From: Locusta migratoria
Taxonomy: Eukaryota; Arthropoda; Insecta; Orthoptera; Acrididae
Assembly (NCBI GenBank): GCA_026315105.1
Contig: CM048750.1
Coordinates: 398,101,002-398,165,001, forward strand
DNA length: 64,000 nucleotides
Reading direction: 5' to 3'
Below the pieces are notes generated by a model that made no database searches, had not been told where the DNA came from, and saw only the letters and a list, made by a program, of their open reading frames with translations. Each line of letters begins with the position of its first letter. Within the stretch, counting starts at the first letter, position 1. Below, one piece after another: positions 10,728 to 20,597 of the stretch. A program made the translations under genes and the position numbers.

Positions 10728-10862
10728 CGCGTCGCCCTGGTGGAATAGCCGTGCGCACTAAGGCGCCTTGCTACGGTGAGAGTGGCCGTTCCGCGTCGAA
10801 GTTTCGAGTCCTCCATCCGGCATGTGTGTTTGTGTGTGTGTGTGTTGTTTTTAGGATAAGTT
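10728..10862 (+). mobile_element. SINE head with TG repeat, second subfamily, partial
   Basis: The tRNA-like head runs GTGGAATAGCCGTGCGC (A-box region) to AAGTTTCGAGTCCTCC (B box). It is followed by a CGGCATGTGTG motif, a (GT)n run and TTTTTAGGATAAGTTAG, similar to the body of the other SINEs. The 3' end is lost. It resembles 38456-38664. Confidence 0.65.
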
Positions 10863-11039
10863 AGTTTAACCCTTTAAATACCAAATTTTATTAATTTATA
10901 AACAAAAATATTTCTTTACATATTTCTGTACATAATGATTGGAATAAAGTATATTTGCTAGAATTTATAATTTTTATATATACATTTGGCATCTGTTCCG
11001 AAAGAACAGACGTCACTTCTGATCCTGCACTTGTTATTG

Positions 11040-11165
11040 TTCCATATTCACAGAATATATGACTTCAACTGCGAATGGACAAAGCTGAAAATGTGTACCC
11101 AGCCGCGATTCGAACCCGTGTCTCCCGCTTTCTAGGCAGTTGCGCTGACCACTACACCACTTTTT
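11040..11165 (-). mobile_element. tRNA-like module with conserved tail, copy 1
   Basis: On the - strand the head reads GTGGTGTAGTGGTCAGCGC (A box), then GGGTTCGAATCGCGGC (B box), followed by CACATTTTCAGCTTTGTCC and CGCAGTTGAAGTCATATATT. The same head and tail recur at 19540-19670, so this is a repeat family and not a single tRNA gene. It lies about 190 bp beyond the stop of the - strand Tx1-like ORF2. It is either a separate SINE or part of that LINE's 3' region. Confidence 0.75.
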
Positions 11166-11170
11166 TTTTA

Positions 11171-11196
11171 CTGCAGAGTGCTAACCGTTACACCAT
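11171..11196 (-). repeat. 5' half of a tRNA-Gln-like sequence
   Basis: On the - strand ATGGTGTAACGGTTAGCACT closely resembles the D-arm half of eukaryotic tRNA-Gln. The sequence then breaks into a run of A before the next tRNA-like module. It is only a half gene, so no functional tRNA is claimed. Confidence 0.5.
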
Positions 11197-11351
11197 TTTT
11201 TTTCTAATCAAATTGCGCCACTTTTTTTATTTTTAGATTGCTGTTTGTTTACATTTTACCAGTTTTGTTTATATTTCTCTTTTGATTTTCATGTTGTGCC
11301 TTTTTTAGTGGCACTGCGCAGTGGATGCGTCTTGATTATCTTTCTTTATAT

Positions 11352-11990
11352 TTATCCTATACCATGCCTTTCAAAAGCAATACCGAGCATATTGCCGAAT
11401 GTCTTTTTCGTGTTACAGACTTGTTGTGTCTTCCATCGTGCTGACTCCATGTAGTTCTCAAAGCTAATTAGATTATCTTCTCCTGGTCCATGGATTACGT
11501 AATTCACGAAATGGCCTAATAACCAAAACATGGTGTTATTTTTGGTTTCCGGGTAGAAGTTTTTATCCGGCCATAACGAGATGTCTGTCGTATGGCTGTT
11601 TTCGGTGCTTCTCGTTAACAAGGCAAGTCTCCTCCGAATCCATTTCCAATTGTCCATGTGTCCAGAGCAGGTAAACCTGTGTCGCAAGGTGTCTATCAGG
11701 CCACATTTTTGGCATTTGTCTAAATCAGCGCGCCCAAAGCGATGGAGCTTTTCATTCGTCGCGACAGTTTCATTTATTACTTTGTACCATGTAGATGATA
11801 CCTCCGCTGTGTGGATCCGCAAACTAATATTTTTCCACACCGTTTTCCAGTCAATAGTTGGGTATTTTAGTGTGATATTGTTAGGCTTGTCCGTCTTCTG
11901 CCATGTCTGTATGATGCTGCGCGTACTTAGTGATGTCACACGCGCAGTGATGCCCTGTAAGTAACTGAGCTCGATGTAAAAAAACTCCGA
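11352..11990 (-). pseudogene. Tx1-like LINE ORF2, C-terminal part
   Basis: The - strand frame (stop at 11352) gives about 210 residues of the C-terminal zinc-binding region of a Tx1/L1-type LINE ORF2. Key pieces are WKTVWKNISL, SSTWYKVINETVATNEKLHR, a CQKC...H...C zinc-finger pattern (CQKCGLIDTLRHRFTC) and KNFYPETKNNTMFWLLGHF. The same order occurs in the + strand copy at 18600-19206. Endonuclease and polymerase are missing: upstream, the frame passes directly into a piece of the element's 5' region (12005-12055), so this is an internally deleted copy. The retained part is open. Confidence 0.85.
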
Positions 11991-12004
11991 CATGTCACTG
12001 GAGA

Positions 12005-12065
12005 CACAGTGATCACCGCATCTGCAAGGGCTACCTAAGCACGCCTTCCCCGTTAGACACCAGTT
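12005..12065 (-). repeat. 5' region of the - strand Tx1-like copy
   Basis: On the - strand this reads GGCGTGCTTAGGTAGCCC...GATCACTGTG. It matches the start of the + strand copy (12165-12213) in inverted orientation, with only scattered mismatches. It marks the 5' end of the deleted - strand copy, about 100 bp from the 5' end of the + copy. Confidence 0.75.
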
Positions 12066-12149
12066 CCTGCCCATAGTACTGAAACTCGTAGTTATGAAAC
12101 TAATTCCAGTAACAGTAAGGGCCACAAACTTGCCCACGCCTCCCCACTA

Positions 12150-12440
12150 ACGAATTTGTATGTGACGGGAGGCGTGCTTGGGTAGTCCTTGCAGGTGCGG
12201 CGATCACTGTGCCCCAGTGCTACCAGTTCCGCCTTAGATGTGGCAGAGTGAGGAAGTGCCTGAGCACCGCGAGTCGCCGGCAGTTTGTTTACGTTGTGCA
12301 CGCGCCGTTTCGATTCGAATACTTGTGTCATTGTGAATACGTTTGATCGCGTCTGTGACTTGATTGGTAACTTTTTGTAGTTCTTTGCGTCATATACAAT
12401 TAGCCCTGTTGTGTTAATTTGCAACTTGGCCCTAACGATA
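12150..12440 (+). other. 5' leader of the + strand Tx1-like element
   Basis: Non-coding leader between the shared 5' block (12165-12213) and the first ORF1-like residues. No promoter was recognised; LINE promoters of this kind are internal. Confidence 0.5.
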
Positions 12441-13604
12441 CCCAGGAAGAACATCCTGCAATTTGAGTTTGACAAATCAACCCGAAACAAGCAACCCAGC
12501 TCACTGGAAGTGCATGATTGTGTAACGAAAACCCTTGTAATCAACACCGATCATGTTCATACAGCCTACTATGATTTGGAACGGTAGTGTTTTTACGTCA
12601 AATGATTAACCCTGGAACGTCTGGTGCTTCAACACGGAGGGGACGCTGAATTTCGTCATCGAGATGGATCGGTGAGTACTGTAAAAATTTCTAATGCTAG
12701 TGTGGAGTATAGAAATGTGCGAATCTTTAACCTGCCCCCTGAAGTAGAGAACTGCTTTCTAAAAGAGGTATTACTGCAATATGGTGACATTCGCCTTGAA
12801 CGGTGGTCCAGTCATCATAAATTACAATGCTACAATGGCGTCCACTCCGTTGAAATGCACGTTAAAGTAAATATCCCGTCACACATCACTGTTTGCGGGT
12901 ATAGAGCGCAAGTTCAGTACTCTGGTCAGGTATCGACATGTTATATCTGTAATGAAAGTGGCAATTTAAGGCAAGACTGTGCACAACGTGCCACAATTTT
13001 GAAACCTACCCTCCAGCAGCGCAAAAAAAAAAAAAAAAAACTGACGCTAGCTGATCTGTTGCCAGAAAATCGTGTCGAAGCAGCTAGTATACCAGGACCC
13101 TCTGTCACTGAAAAAGTTGCAGAGCAGACTCCGAGTAAAGAGTTCCGTCCGTTGCCTCAAATGCAGGACGCGGATTCGAACCCGCTCAAAAGTGTCATAA
13201 CCACTGCACCTACCAAGCGGCGCAAAACTAGCGATGCTAACAGCACTGATGAGGAAACGCAGGATCCCGAAAAACCGGAAAAACTTCAAAAGACAGACAA
13301 CACCTCAAAGCGCGGTGCCACTACAATCCCACCAGGAAGCGAAGCCCGATGTAAACACACACAGCATGGAAATCACTGCAGGTCAACTAAACGTATCCAG
13401 GCAACACGAACACGAAAGAAACGCCGCTGGCGATACCGGCAACAAACAAAGTGTCGTCACAATGTTTACACAGACGCGACCATTGCAGGCACTAGCGGTG
13501 ACTCGCCGGACGACGGGCAAAGTTCGGCGGGCACCAAAGACGCGGCAGCTGCAAATCTGCAGACAGAAGTGAGGCAAGATTTTCCAACGGCAATAAACGT
13601 TTAA
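12440..13604 (+). pseudogene. Tx1-like LINE ORF1 (nucleic-acid-binding protein)
   Basis: ORF1 proteins of Tx1/L1-type LINEs bind the element RNA and act as chaperones in reverse transcription. The N-terminal part (RNKQPSSLEVHD... HTAYYDLER, ~12484-12585) is in another frame from the main open frame (12624-13604, 326 codons), so at least one frameshift is present. The main part has an RRM-like segment (VEYRNVRIFNLPPEVEN), a zinc knuckle CYICNESGNLRQDC in which Asn replaces the usual His, an 18-base A run coding poly-Lys, and a charged C-terminus that drifts into a shifted frame after ~13300. The His loss and poly-A slippage point to a dead copy. Confidence 0.8.
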
Positions 13605-13991
13605 AAATTGCCCTCCACTTCTCGGACAAAGAAAACGGTACAGCCTAATGAGATCGTAACGCGCAGAGCGGACTGATCACACAAAAACCAGTGAAGGATT
13701 AAATTATAACGTTGCCCTTGCTTCGTATGATGCCATTATTGTTAAAGTAGATTCCGCGATTATATTTTTCGGACAAGGAATTGATGGTACCGAATTTTTG
13801 AATTTGAAATAATTTAGTTAAGGTACAGCACCAAATGAACATTAAAGGAATTTAACCGCGGGTTGTATATTAAAGTCGGGCACCATACAAGCAACAGCAC
13901 TTTATAAGACCTTTGGAAAGCATCTAGCTGGATCCCTGCGCTTCGGATTGTAGAAGCTCCAAATGATAACTTTAAATATTTAATACGTGAA
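13605..13991. other. spacer between ORF1 and ORF2, left of SINE
   Basis: Nothing coding was recognised. ORF1 and ORF2 are usually close in such elements, so the 1.3 kb between them probably includes an unidentified insertion besides the SINE. Confidence 0.4.
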
Positions 13992-14002
13992 TGTTAGAGA
14001 TA

Positions 14003-14203
14003 GCCGGCCGCGGTGGCCGAGGGGACTGAGGCGCTTCAGTCACGGTCTGCACGGCCACTACGGTCGGGGGTTCGAATTCCCCCTCGGGCATGGATATTTG
14101 TGCCGTCCTTAGTCTTAGCTAGTTCATAAGTAGTTTGTAAGCTTAGGGACTGATGACCCCGTAGTTAAGTCCCATAAGTTCTACAAACATTTGAACATTT
14201 TTT
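14003..14203 (+). mobile_element. tRNA-derived SINE, copy 2, nested in the Tx1-like element
   Basis: This is a full-length copy with A box TGGCCGAGG, B box GGGTTCGAATTCCCC, the conserved body and an end of type CAAACATTTGAACATTTTT. Eleven-base target duplications TGTTAGAGATA lie at 13992-14002 and 14204-14214. It inserted between ORF1 and ORF2 of the LINE and is therefore younger than it. Confidence 0.95.
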
Positions 14204-14214
14204 TGTTAGAGATA

Positions 14215-14891
14215 CTTTCCGTAGGAGATCAATGTTCAGACTGTTCACTTCGCTTTTCATTGTTGTGTGACTGTGGGTGGAACATGAAGTTACTGGTAAT
14301 GATAAAATAATTTAAAAAATGATCGGATTTCGTTAAATTACAAAAGAAATGACTGCAGGTTCTAAAATCAAGCAAAGTATTGTATAAGGATGATTGATTG
14401 ATTGAAATTTTGCAGGCAATGCGAAGCGATTGTAATGGCGTCTGAACATCAAACTATTACGCAGGCGAAGGAACTGAAAACGTTAAGAAGTTAAATATTT
14501 GACGTGGAGGAGTTTGATTTAAATGAAAACCAAGGAGAGGGAATGCTTTTAAATTTAAATAATATATTTTCAGCAACAGCTTGCATTATTCTTACTTACA
14601 TGGGTGGTTACAGGTATGAAAGACGTCTACACCGATTAGATACAGACCAGAGAGTGAGTAAAACTACTATCACGGTTCCGTCTTCTCGCTTTTCTGGAAG
14701 TAAAAAAAGAAATAAAAATGACGAACGAAATTAAATTAGTTGCATTGCGAGTCAGAGGGAACCGGGGGCGATAAGCATCGCTGATTAAAGATAAACAAAC
14801 AATAAAAAAATTAGTGTATCGTTACAAGATGTTCGAATTGACACGAAGACGGATTGGTGAGATTCTGATGATCCTATAAATTTAAAGTAGC
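14215..14891. other. spacer between SINE and ORF2
   Basis: Holds a 76-codon open frame (14504-14734) with no recognised family and AT-rich sequence. It may be part of an inserted unknown element. Confidence 0.3.
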
Positions 14892-17208
14892 ATGCAACCC
14901 AGTAGGACACAAGGGTACAAATTGATAAGTGTAAATATAATTGGTCTAACAACCGATCTGAAACTTGCAGCATTTAAACAATTCGTTTACGATTCTGAGG
15001 CTGATATCTTATTTTTACAGGAAGTAGCTGTTTCTACAATACAAATCCCAGGATTTCACACAATAGAGGATGTAGCCCATGAAAAACACACGGCCATCCT
15101 AGTCCGGGAAGGAATTCCCGTAACGGATATTGAAAAACTTGAGTCTGGTCGTGGCATTGCTTGCAAAGTATTTGATGTCACATTCATTAATCTTTACGCG
15201 CCTTCAGGAAGTAGTCACAAATCTGACCGAAGTGTCTTCTTCAAGGATAAAATTATCTATTTATTAGCAAAAGATCCACTTAATGTCTTGCTAGGAGGAG
15301 ACTTCAACTGTGTCCTCCGCCGAAAAGACCAACGGCCGAACTTTAATTATTGTAAAGAGCTTCATGAACTTCTCAACAACATTAGGCTGCAAGACACATG
15401 GGAATTCTTTTACCCTACCCAAGTAAAATTCACGTTTTTCACTCCCACCTCCAGTAGTCGTATCGACAGGATTTATACATCGTCCCAGCTAAGTAACCGT
15501 CTTAATGATGTTGACTTCATACCAGCACCATTTACAGACCACTGAGCATACGGCAGAGGGCAGTCGATGCTAAACACATCGCACCTCCAGGATATAGAAC
15601 TTGAAGAGTTTATCGTAATAACTTGGAATACTTGTCTACGCTCTATGGATAGACACAGATCCAAATTAGAGTGGTAGACCCTTACGGCTAAGAGGAAACT
15701 AAGGCAAGCTTTAATCTCTTATAGTTGTCATAGAACACGGGATGAGAAACGGACCACCGAATATTACTACACAGTTCTAAGAGAATTATACGAAAAATCC
15801 AATGACAGTAACACTTACACAGCACAAATTAAGAGGTTAAAAGCGAAATTAATTAGTATCAAGAGAAGACAACTTGAGGGACTAAAAATCAAGTCCAAAG
15901 CGAAATCTGTTAGTGAGAGCGAGATAACATCTCTGTACCATCTCACTAAGCACAGTAAAAGTCGTGCACGAACTTTTATAGATTGCCTTACCGCACCTAA
16001 CGGTGCTCTACTAGTGGAACAAAAAGACATTGTGCAAGAATTCCGAAACATTTTGCGGACATTTGTATTCCGAGGTACCATTTGATAACAATCTAGCATC
16101 TGTGTTCTTTCAAAAACTTGGATGTAATGTAACAGCGGGCGACAACGCAGATCTGTTGTCGGACTTTACCGTTTCAGACATCTTAGAATTAATCGTGCAC
16201 TCCCTCGCCAACAGGTCCCCTGGGCCAGATGGACTGCCCAAAGAATTCTATCACCGTTTCTGGCACATCACTGATATAAACGAAATTATCCGTGGGCAGA
16301 ATATACCGAAAGTTTTTAAAGAAGGCAACGTGGTTTTAGTACCAAAAAACCATCGCCACCACACCATTGACAACTTTAGAGCAATCATGTTGCTAAACTT
16401 TGATTACAAGACTGTGGCGAGAGCAATTAAAAGTAGAATGACTCCAATAGCAAAAAAAGTCATCCAGTATCACCAGACGTGTATCCAAGTAGGACTATCA
16501 TGACCACTATAGCCGAAATCAGAGATGTCATTCGGATTAGTGCAGCAACCAATGTCGACTGTGCCTTACTTTTAGTCGACTCCTCGAAGGCTTTTGACCG
16601 TGTCAATCACCAGTATTTGCTGAGAACCATGGGGAGAGTCGGGTTAAATAGCAGAGCTGTTACCGTGTTGCAAAATATGATCACGGGAATAACCACTCGA
16701 ATTAACATCAATGGACAACTGACGAAAGCCATCAATGTCAAGAGAGGAGTACCCAGGGCAGTCCCCTCTCTATGATGTTGTATGCCTTCTCATTGGAACC
16801 ACTTTTACGAACAATACAGACAAAGTTGCAAGGGCTATCTCTTTCGCAGCCAATCTTTGGTATTCGTGCGTATGCGGATGATGTGGTAGCAGTCGTTCGC
16901 ACTGAAGACGAAATAGTGATATTGAAATCAGAGATAGATAGTTATGGTCATTTGTCAGGAGCACGAATCAACGAAGAGAAATGCAAAATGGTCAGCGTTA
17001 GAGGTTTCGAACAGGTAACGACCACATGGGTAAACATAGTGGACAATCCCAAATCGCTGGGAATTATTTTCGATAAAGATCCACTTAAAATGGCTGCAAA
17101 AAATTGGACCTCGGTCATAAATGGTATGCAGGAACTCATCTTTGAAAACAATTGGCGAGCTGTGACGCTTTTGGAAAAAACCAAAATTGTCAACATTTAC
17201 GTTTTGGC
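14892..17208 (+). pseudogene. Tx1-like LINE ORF2, endonuclease and reverse transcriptase part
   Basis: ORF2 nicks the target and copies the element RNA into it. The ATG at 14892 opens an AP-type endonuclease: VNIIGL, LFLQEV (catalytic Glu), INLYAPSG, LLGGDFNCVL (Asp, Asn), SSRIDRIY and FTDH (14892-15545, ending at TGA). After decayed sequence to 16030, the reverse transcriptase holds RSPGPDGLPKEFY, LLLVDSSKAFDRVNH (first Asp), a GVPR primer-grip region broken by a frameshift near 16755, and RAYADDVVAVV with the catalytic YADD intact (16869-16901). The frame runs to TKIVNIYVL, where an unrelated ~1-kb repeat interrupts it at ~17209. Sequence style places it in the Tx1/L1 group. Stops near 15543, 16503 and 16773 make it inactive. 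Confidence 0.88.
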
Positions 17209-18235
17209 CCACTTTAGGTTACGGTAGTAACACTAAAAGTGGGCCTTTGCGATCGTCTTTTGACAGCTCGAAATTTAAATGAAAATAACGGCTTAACTAT
17301 TCATCTGACACGAACGTTGAATAACCGAATTTGTAGAGGAGAAAATTCTCTACAACTTTGCTCTCTTTCGTTTTTATCATATCTCGTAGCGTTACAAAGA
17401 TATTTGCAAAAATAATGGCGATTTTGGGATGTCTGTCTGTCTGTCCGTCTGTCTGTCCGTAACGTGTTCCTTGTTTTTAAGACGAACCGTTAAACCGATC
17501 AACACCAAATTTTAGACATGATTTTAGGCCTCCAGAGACCAGAACCTCTCTTTTTCAAATTTTTCGGACAAAATAATACGGTAGTAATACCAAAATAAGC
17601 TGTTTGTAATATAATTGTAATTGCAAACGAACCGTTCATCTGACACAAAAATTGAATAACCTAATTGGTAGAGGAGAAAATTCTCTACAACTTAGCTCCC
17701 TTACGTTTTTTTTTTCATATATCGTATCGTTTGAGACATATTTGCAAAAATAACGGAGATTTGACACCCTCCATTGAATTAACGAAAACCAGCCGTTCGG
17801 AGATGACACGTGACATTCCTCGCCCAGAACTCTTTCTGGCATCTTGCGTTCCGTATTTGATGATTTTCTTATTGTAACTTACACGTTGTTATTTCATAGA
17901 AATGGCGCACTGAAGAATTAACAAAAGCACATAGTTCTTCGTACGATAATCTAGTGTTTACAAATGCCATATTAGCATCAGTTAACAACGGCCATCAATA
18001 GTATGAGTTTAAAGGACTCATCTTCTGATTGATAGCCGTAGCGTAGTGGATAAAGCGTTCGACTACGACGCCAAAGTTCGGTGGTTCTAAACCCGCCAAA
18101 AGGGTTTCAGACACTCTTATTAATTAATCTTTTATTATTTAGATTATTATTTTGGTCCAAAATGTTTGCACAAACTTATGAAACTACAGATCTAAAGTGG
18201 GCCGTAAAACACGTCAGTGCGATTTTTTTCCAAAG
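17209..18235 (+). mobile_element. unclassified ~1-kb repeat, copy 1, inserted in LINE ORF2
   Basis: It starts at CACTTTAGGTTACGGTAG and ends near GTGCGATTTTTTT; ORF2 resumes directly afterwards (AKAYYLAQVFTLST). Inside are two diverged tandem units containing GACACGAA, TTGAATAACC, GTAGAGGAGAAAATTCTC and TCTCGTA blocks, with a (TGTC)n run. A tRNA-like stretch follows (GCCGTAGCGTAGTGGATAAA ... TGGTTCTAAACCC, 18029-18094), then AAAGTGGGCCGTAAAACACG. No protein is encoded. The inverted AAAGTGGG and CCCACTTT near the two ends suggest a non-autonomous DNA element. The second copy is at 21917-23276. Confidence 0.75.
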
Positions 18236-19206
18236 CATACTACCTGGCACAAGTATTTACATTATCGACATTACCAGCTAAGAAGATCATGAAGTTAGCC
18301 GGAAAATTTTTATGGATGGGTAATATATTTAAACTGGACTGCCTCACGCTCATGAAACCGAGAATGTTAGGTGGACTGGGCCTAACTGACGTCGAACGGA
18401 AGGGCACAGCACTGTTTCTCAAGCGAACATTACGAACGATATCTGACAATCCACAAACCCTGACTGCAAAACTGTTCCAAATAGTATGCCCGAAAAGTAT
18501 GAGCCCTCTGATCGAAATCAGTGGGATCAACTGAACTGCCATTTGAAGCTTTTGCGACAGTATTACCTCGAACTAAGCTATGTCCGTGAAGACATGTTAA
18601 CTCGCCCGATTTTAAAAACCAAGGCCCTAATGCAGCACTGGCGTCGAAACAATAAAGCAAACACCATTGAAACCAAGTTTCCTTGTTGCCACTGGAAAAT
18701 TGTATGGAAGAATATCAGTTTTCAGCCATTAACAATGGAAGTTGCATCGACGTGGTATCGAGTGGTGAATAACACAGTGGCCACTAATGAAAAATTGCAT
18801 CGGATAGGATTGAAAAAAAAAAAAAAACACCGACAAAGGTATTAAGTGTGGACTTGTCGACACATTAATATACCGTTTCACCTGCCGTAGACATTTATAA
18901 AACTGGACATGGGTCAGTGATACACTTGCACAGCTATCACACGGGTCGACAACACCCTATAGGCCTGAGTTACTAATCAAACCGGATAAAATGTTCTACC
19001 CCACTGCAAAGAATAACATGGTGATGTGGCTATTAGCAAATTATGTCAATTATGTCATCACACAACGCGGAGAAGATGACTTGACCAGTCTCCATACTTA
19101 TATGAAAACAGAACTCTGGAAACTACGAAAGACAGAAAATTTGCCAAAGTTCTTTGGCAATAGAATGAACATTTTTGTTGTTGTTGAGAAAGTAGGAGTC
19201 GGCTAG
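18236..19206 (+). pseudogene. Tx1-like LINE ORF2, C-terminal part (continues 14892-17208)
   Basis: The same ORF2 resumes after the inserted repeat: YYLAQVFTLSTLPAKKIMKL, then WMGNIF, MLGGLGLTDVERKG (18300-18440), then in other frames HWKIVWKNISF, ASTWYRVVNNTVATNEKLHR (18687-18810), a run of A that adds lysines and shifts the frame, the degraded zinc finger CGLVDTL...FTC, and MFYPTAKNNMVMWLLANYVN (18991-19050), ending at the stop 19204-19206. It is homologous to 11352-11990 on the other strand. Stops and shifts confirm a dead copy. Confidence 0.85.
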
Positions 19207-19490
19207 TACGCCACCCACAACTATCAGTGTAGAGTGACGAATTGCTGAGGTTGAACAGCAGCACAGCCTGTGCGTACTGATTCAGACGCTTCACAGAGGT
19301 AGTTCCGTTTCCACGAAGGAATGTTATGTTTTGATAGTTTTAATTTGCTACTTTACCTGGTTTCTTTAGTTCAAAGTCTTAATTTCATGAAGAAGAAACA
19401 CAGTATATACTGTAACTGTGGATTGTGGGTGGCTGGTGCTAACCCAGGGCGCTGCAAGTGACACAGCCGACTGCACTCCTGAGAATTATA

Positions 19491-19521
19491 TGTGTGTGTG
19501 TGTGTGTATGTGTGTGTGTAT
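19491..19521. repeat. (TG)n microsatellite
   Basis: Dinucleotide run with one interruption, upstream of the tRNA-like module. Confidence 0.9.
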
Positions 19522-19539
19522 AAACTGTAGGAGTTTAAA

Positions 19540-19670
19540 ACAAGTGGTATAGGGGTCAGCGCAACTGCCTAGAAAACCGGCAACTTGGGTTCGAATCCCG
19601 GCTGGCTACACATTTTCAGCTTTGCCCATTCGCAGTTGAAGTCATATATTCTGTGAATGGGTTATAATTT
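19540..19670 (+). mobile_element. tRNA-like module with conserved tail, copy 2
   Basis: GTGGTATAGGGGTCAGCGCA ... GGGTTCGAATCCCGGCTGG, followed by ACACATTTTCAGCTTTGCCC and CGCAGTTGAAGTCATATATT. It is the same family as 11040-11165. It lies about 340 bp after the stop of the + strand Tx1-like ORF2, in the same relative position and orientation as copy 1. Confidence 0.78.
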
Positions 19671-19671
19671 G

Positions 19672-19978
19672 TTTTCTTTATTTTTTCTTTAGGTTTTCGA
19701 GGGAAATTTCTGATGACTCCGTGTCACATCATTGGGCAGTATATGTTTTCTTTAGCGCACCTAACACCACTTTCAAACTTCTTACCACTTTTTAGACCTT
19801 CGACAATAATCTAATAATGAAATTTTCAAATTACTTTGTTTGCTTTACCTTGATACAATAATTTGAAAATCTTGCTGCATGTACTCCAACTTAGACATGA
19901 AGCAACAACACAGTTTTTCACTACACTATGACCTAATGCTCTGTTTTCTCAATATCATGGTAGACAACCTGGTCACAA
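19672..19978. other. AT-rich spacer
   Basis: No feature recognised. Confidence 0.3.
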
Positions 19979-19988
19979 TGAATTTTGG

Positions 19989-20191
19989 AACGCCGCGGCG
20001 GAGTGGCCGAGCGCATTGAGGCGCTATGCCCCGATGCGCGAGGCCGTTGCCCGTAGGAGATTCGTATCCTCCCTCGGACATGGATGTTTGTGCTGTCCTA
20101 AATATAAGGTAGTTTATAAGTAGTTTGTAAGTTTAGAGACTGATGATCCCGCAATTAAGTCCCATAAGCTTCACAAACAGTTGAACAGTTT
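19989..20191 (+). mobile_element. tRNA-derived SINE, copy 3 (variant head)
   Basis: The head is GCCGCGGCGGAGTGGCCGAG with A box GAGTGGCCGAG and a mutated B box GGAGATTCGTATCCTCC; the usual body follows. Ten-base target duplications TGAATTTTGG flank it at 19979-19988 and 20192-20201. Confidence 0.92.
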
Positions 20192-20279
20192 TGAATTTTG
20201 GTAAGTGCTGCTGTGTTGTATAGAATCCTTGTACAAATGGCTGTGCCTGCAGGGACAGTTGAAGGTGATGTTGCCTTAG

Positions 20280-20484
20280 CCGGCCGCGGTGGCCGAGGGG
20301 ACTGAGGCGCTTCAGTCACGGTCTGCACGGCCACAACGGTTGGGGGTTCGAATTCCCCCTCGGGCATGGATATTTGTGCCGTCCTTAGTTGTAGATAGTT
20401 CATAAGTAGTTTGTAAATTTAGGGACTGATGTCCCCGTAGTTAAGTCCCTTAAGCTTAACAAACATTTGAACATTTGAACATTT
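20280..20484 (+). mobile_element. tRNA-derived SINE, copy 4
   Basis: A full copy with intact A and B boxes. The 14-base target duplication TGATGTTGCCTTAG lies at 20266-20279 and 20485-20498. The 3' end carries a doubled CATTTGAA unit. It lies only 80 bp downstream of copy 3. Confidence 0.95.
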
Positions 20485-20504
20485 TGATGTTGCCTTAGAG
20501 GAAC

Positions 20505-20597
20505 CCTGAGAGATAAATGCTTAAGTAGTTTTTAAGTTTAGGGACGGCTGACCACTGCATTTAGGTCCCATAACTTTGCAAACATTTGAACTTTCGT
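20505..20597 (+). repeat. 3' tail fragment of a SINE
   Basis: AAGTAGTTTTTAAGTTTAGG and the following GACGGCTGACCACTGC and CAAACATTTGAAC match the SINE body and 3' end without a tRNA-like head. It is an older, truncated copy. Confidence 0.65.

Noticed and set aside
11581..12547. Long frames opposite the Tx1-like sequences (11581-11964 + and 12092-12547 -).
   Set aside because: They are antisense shadows of LINE coding or leader sequence, with no family of their own.
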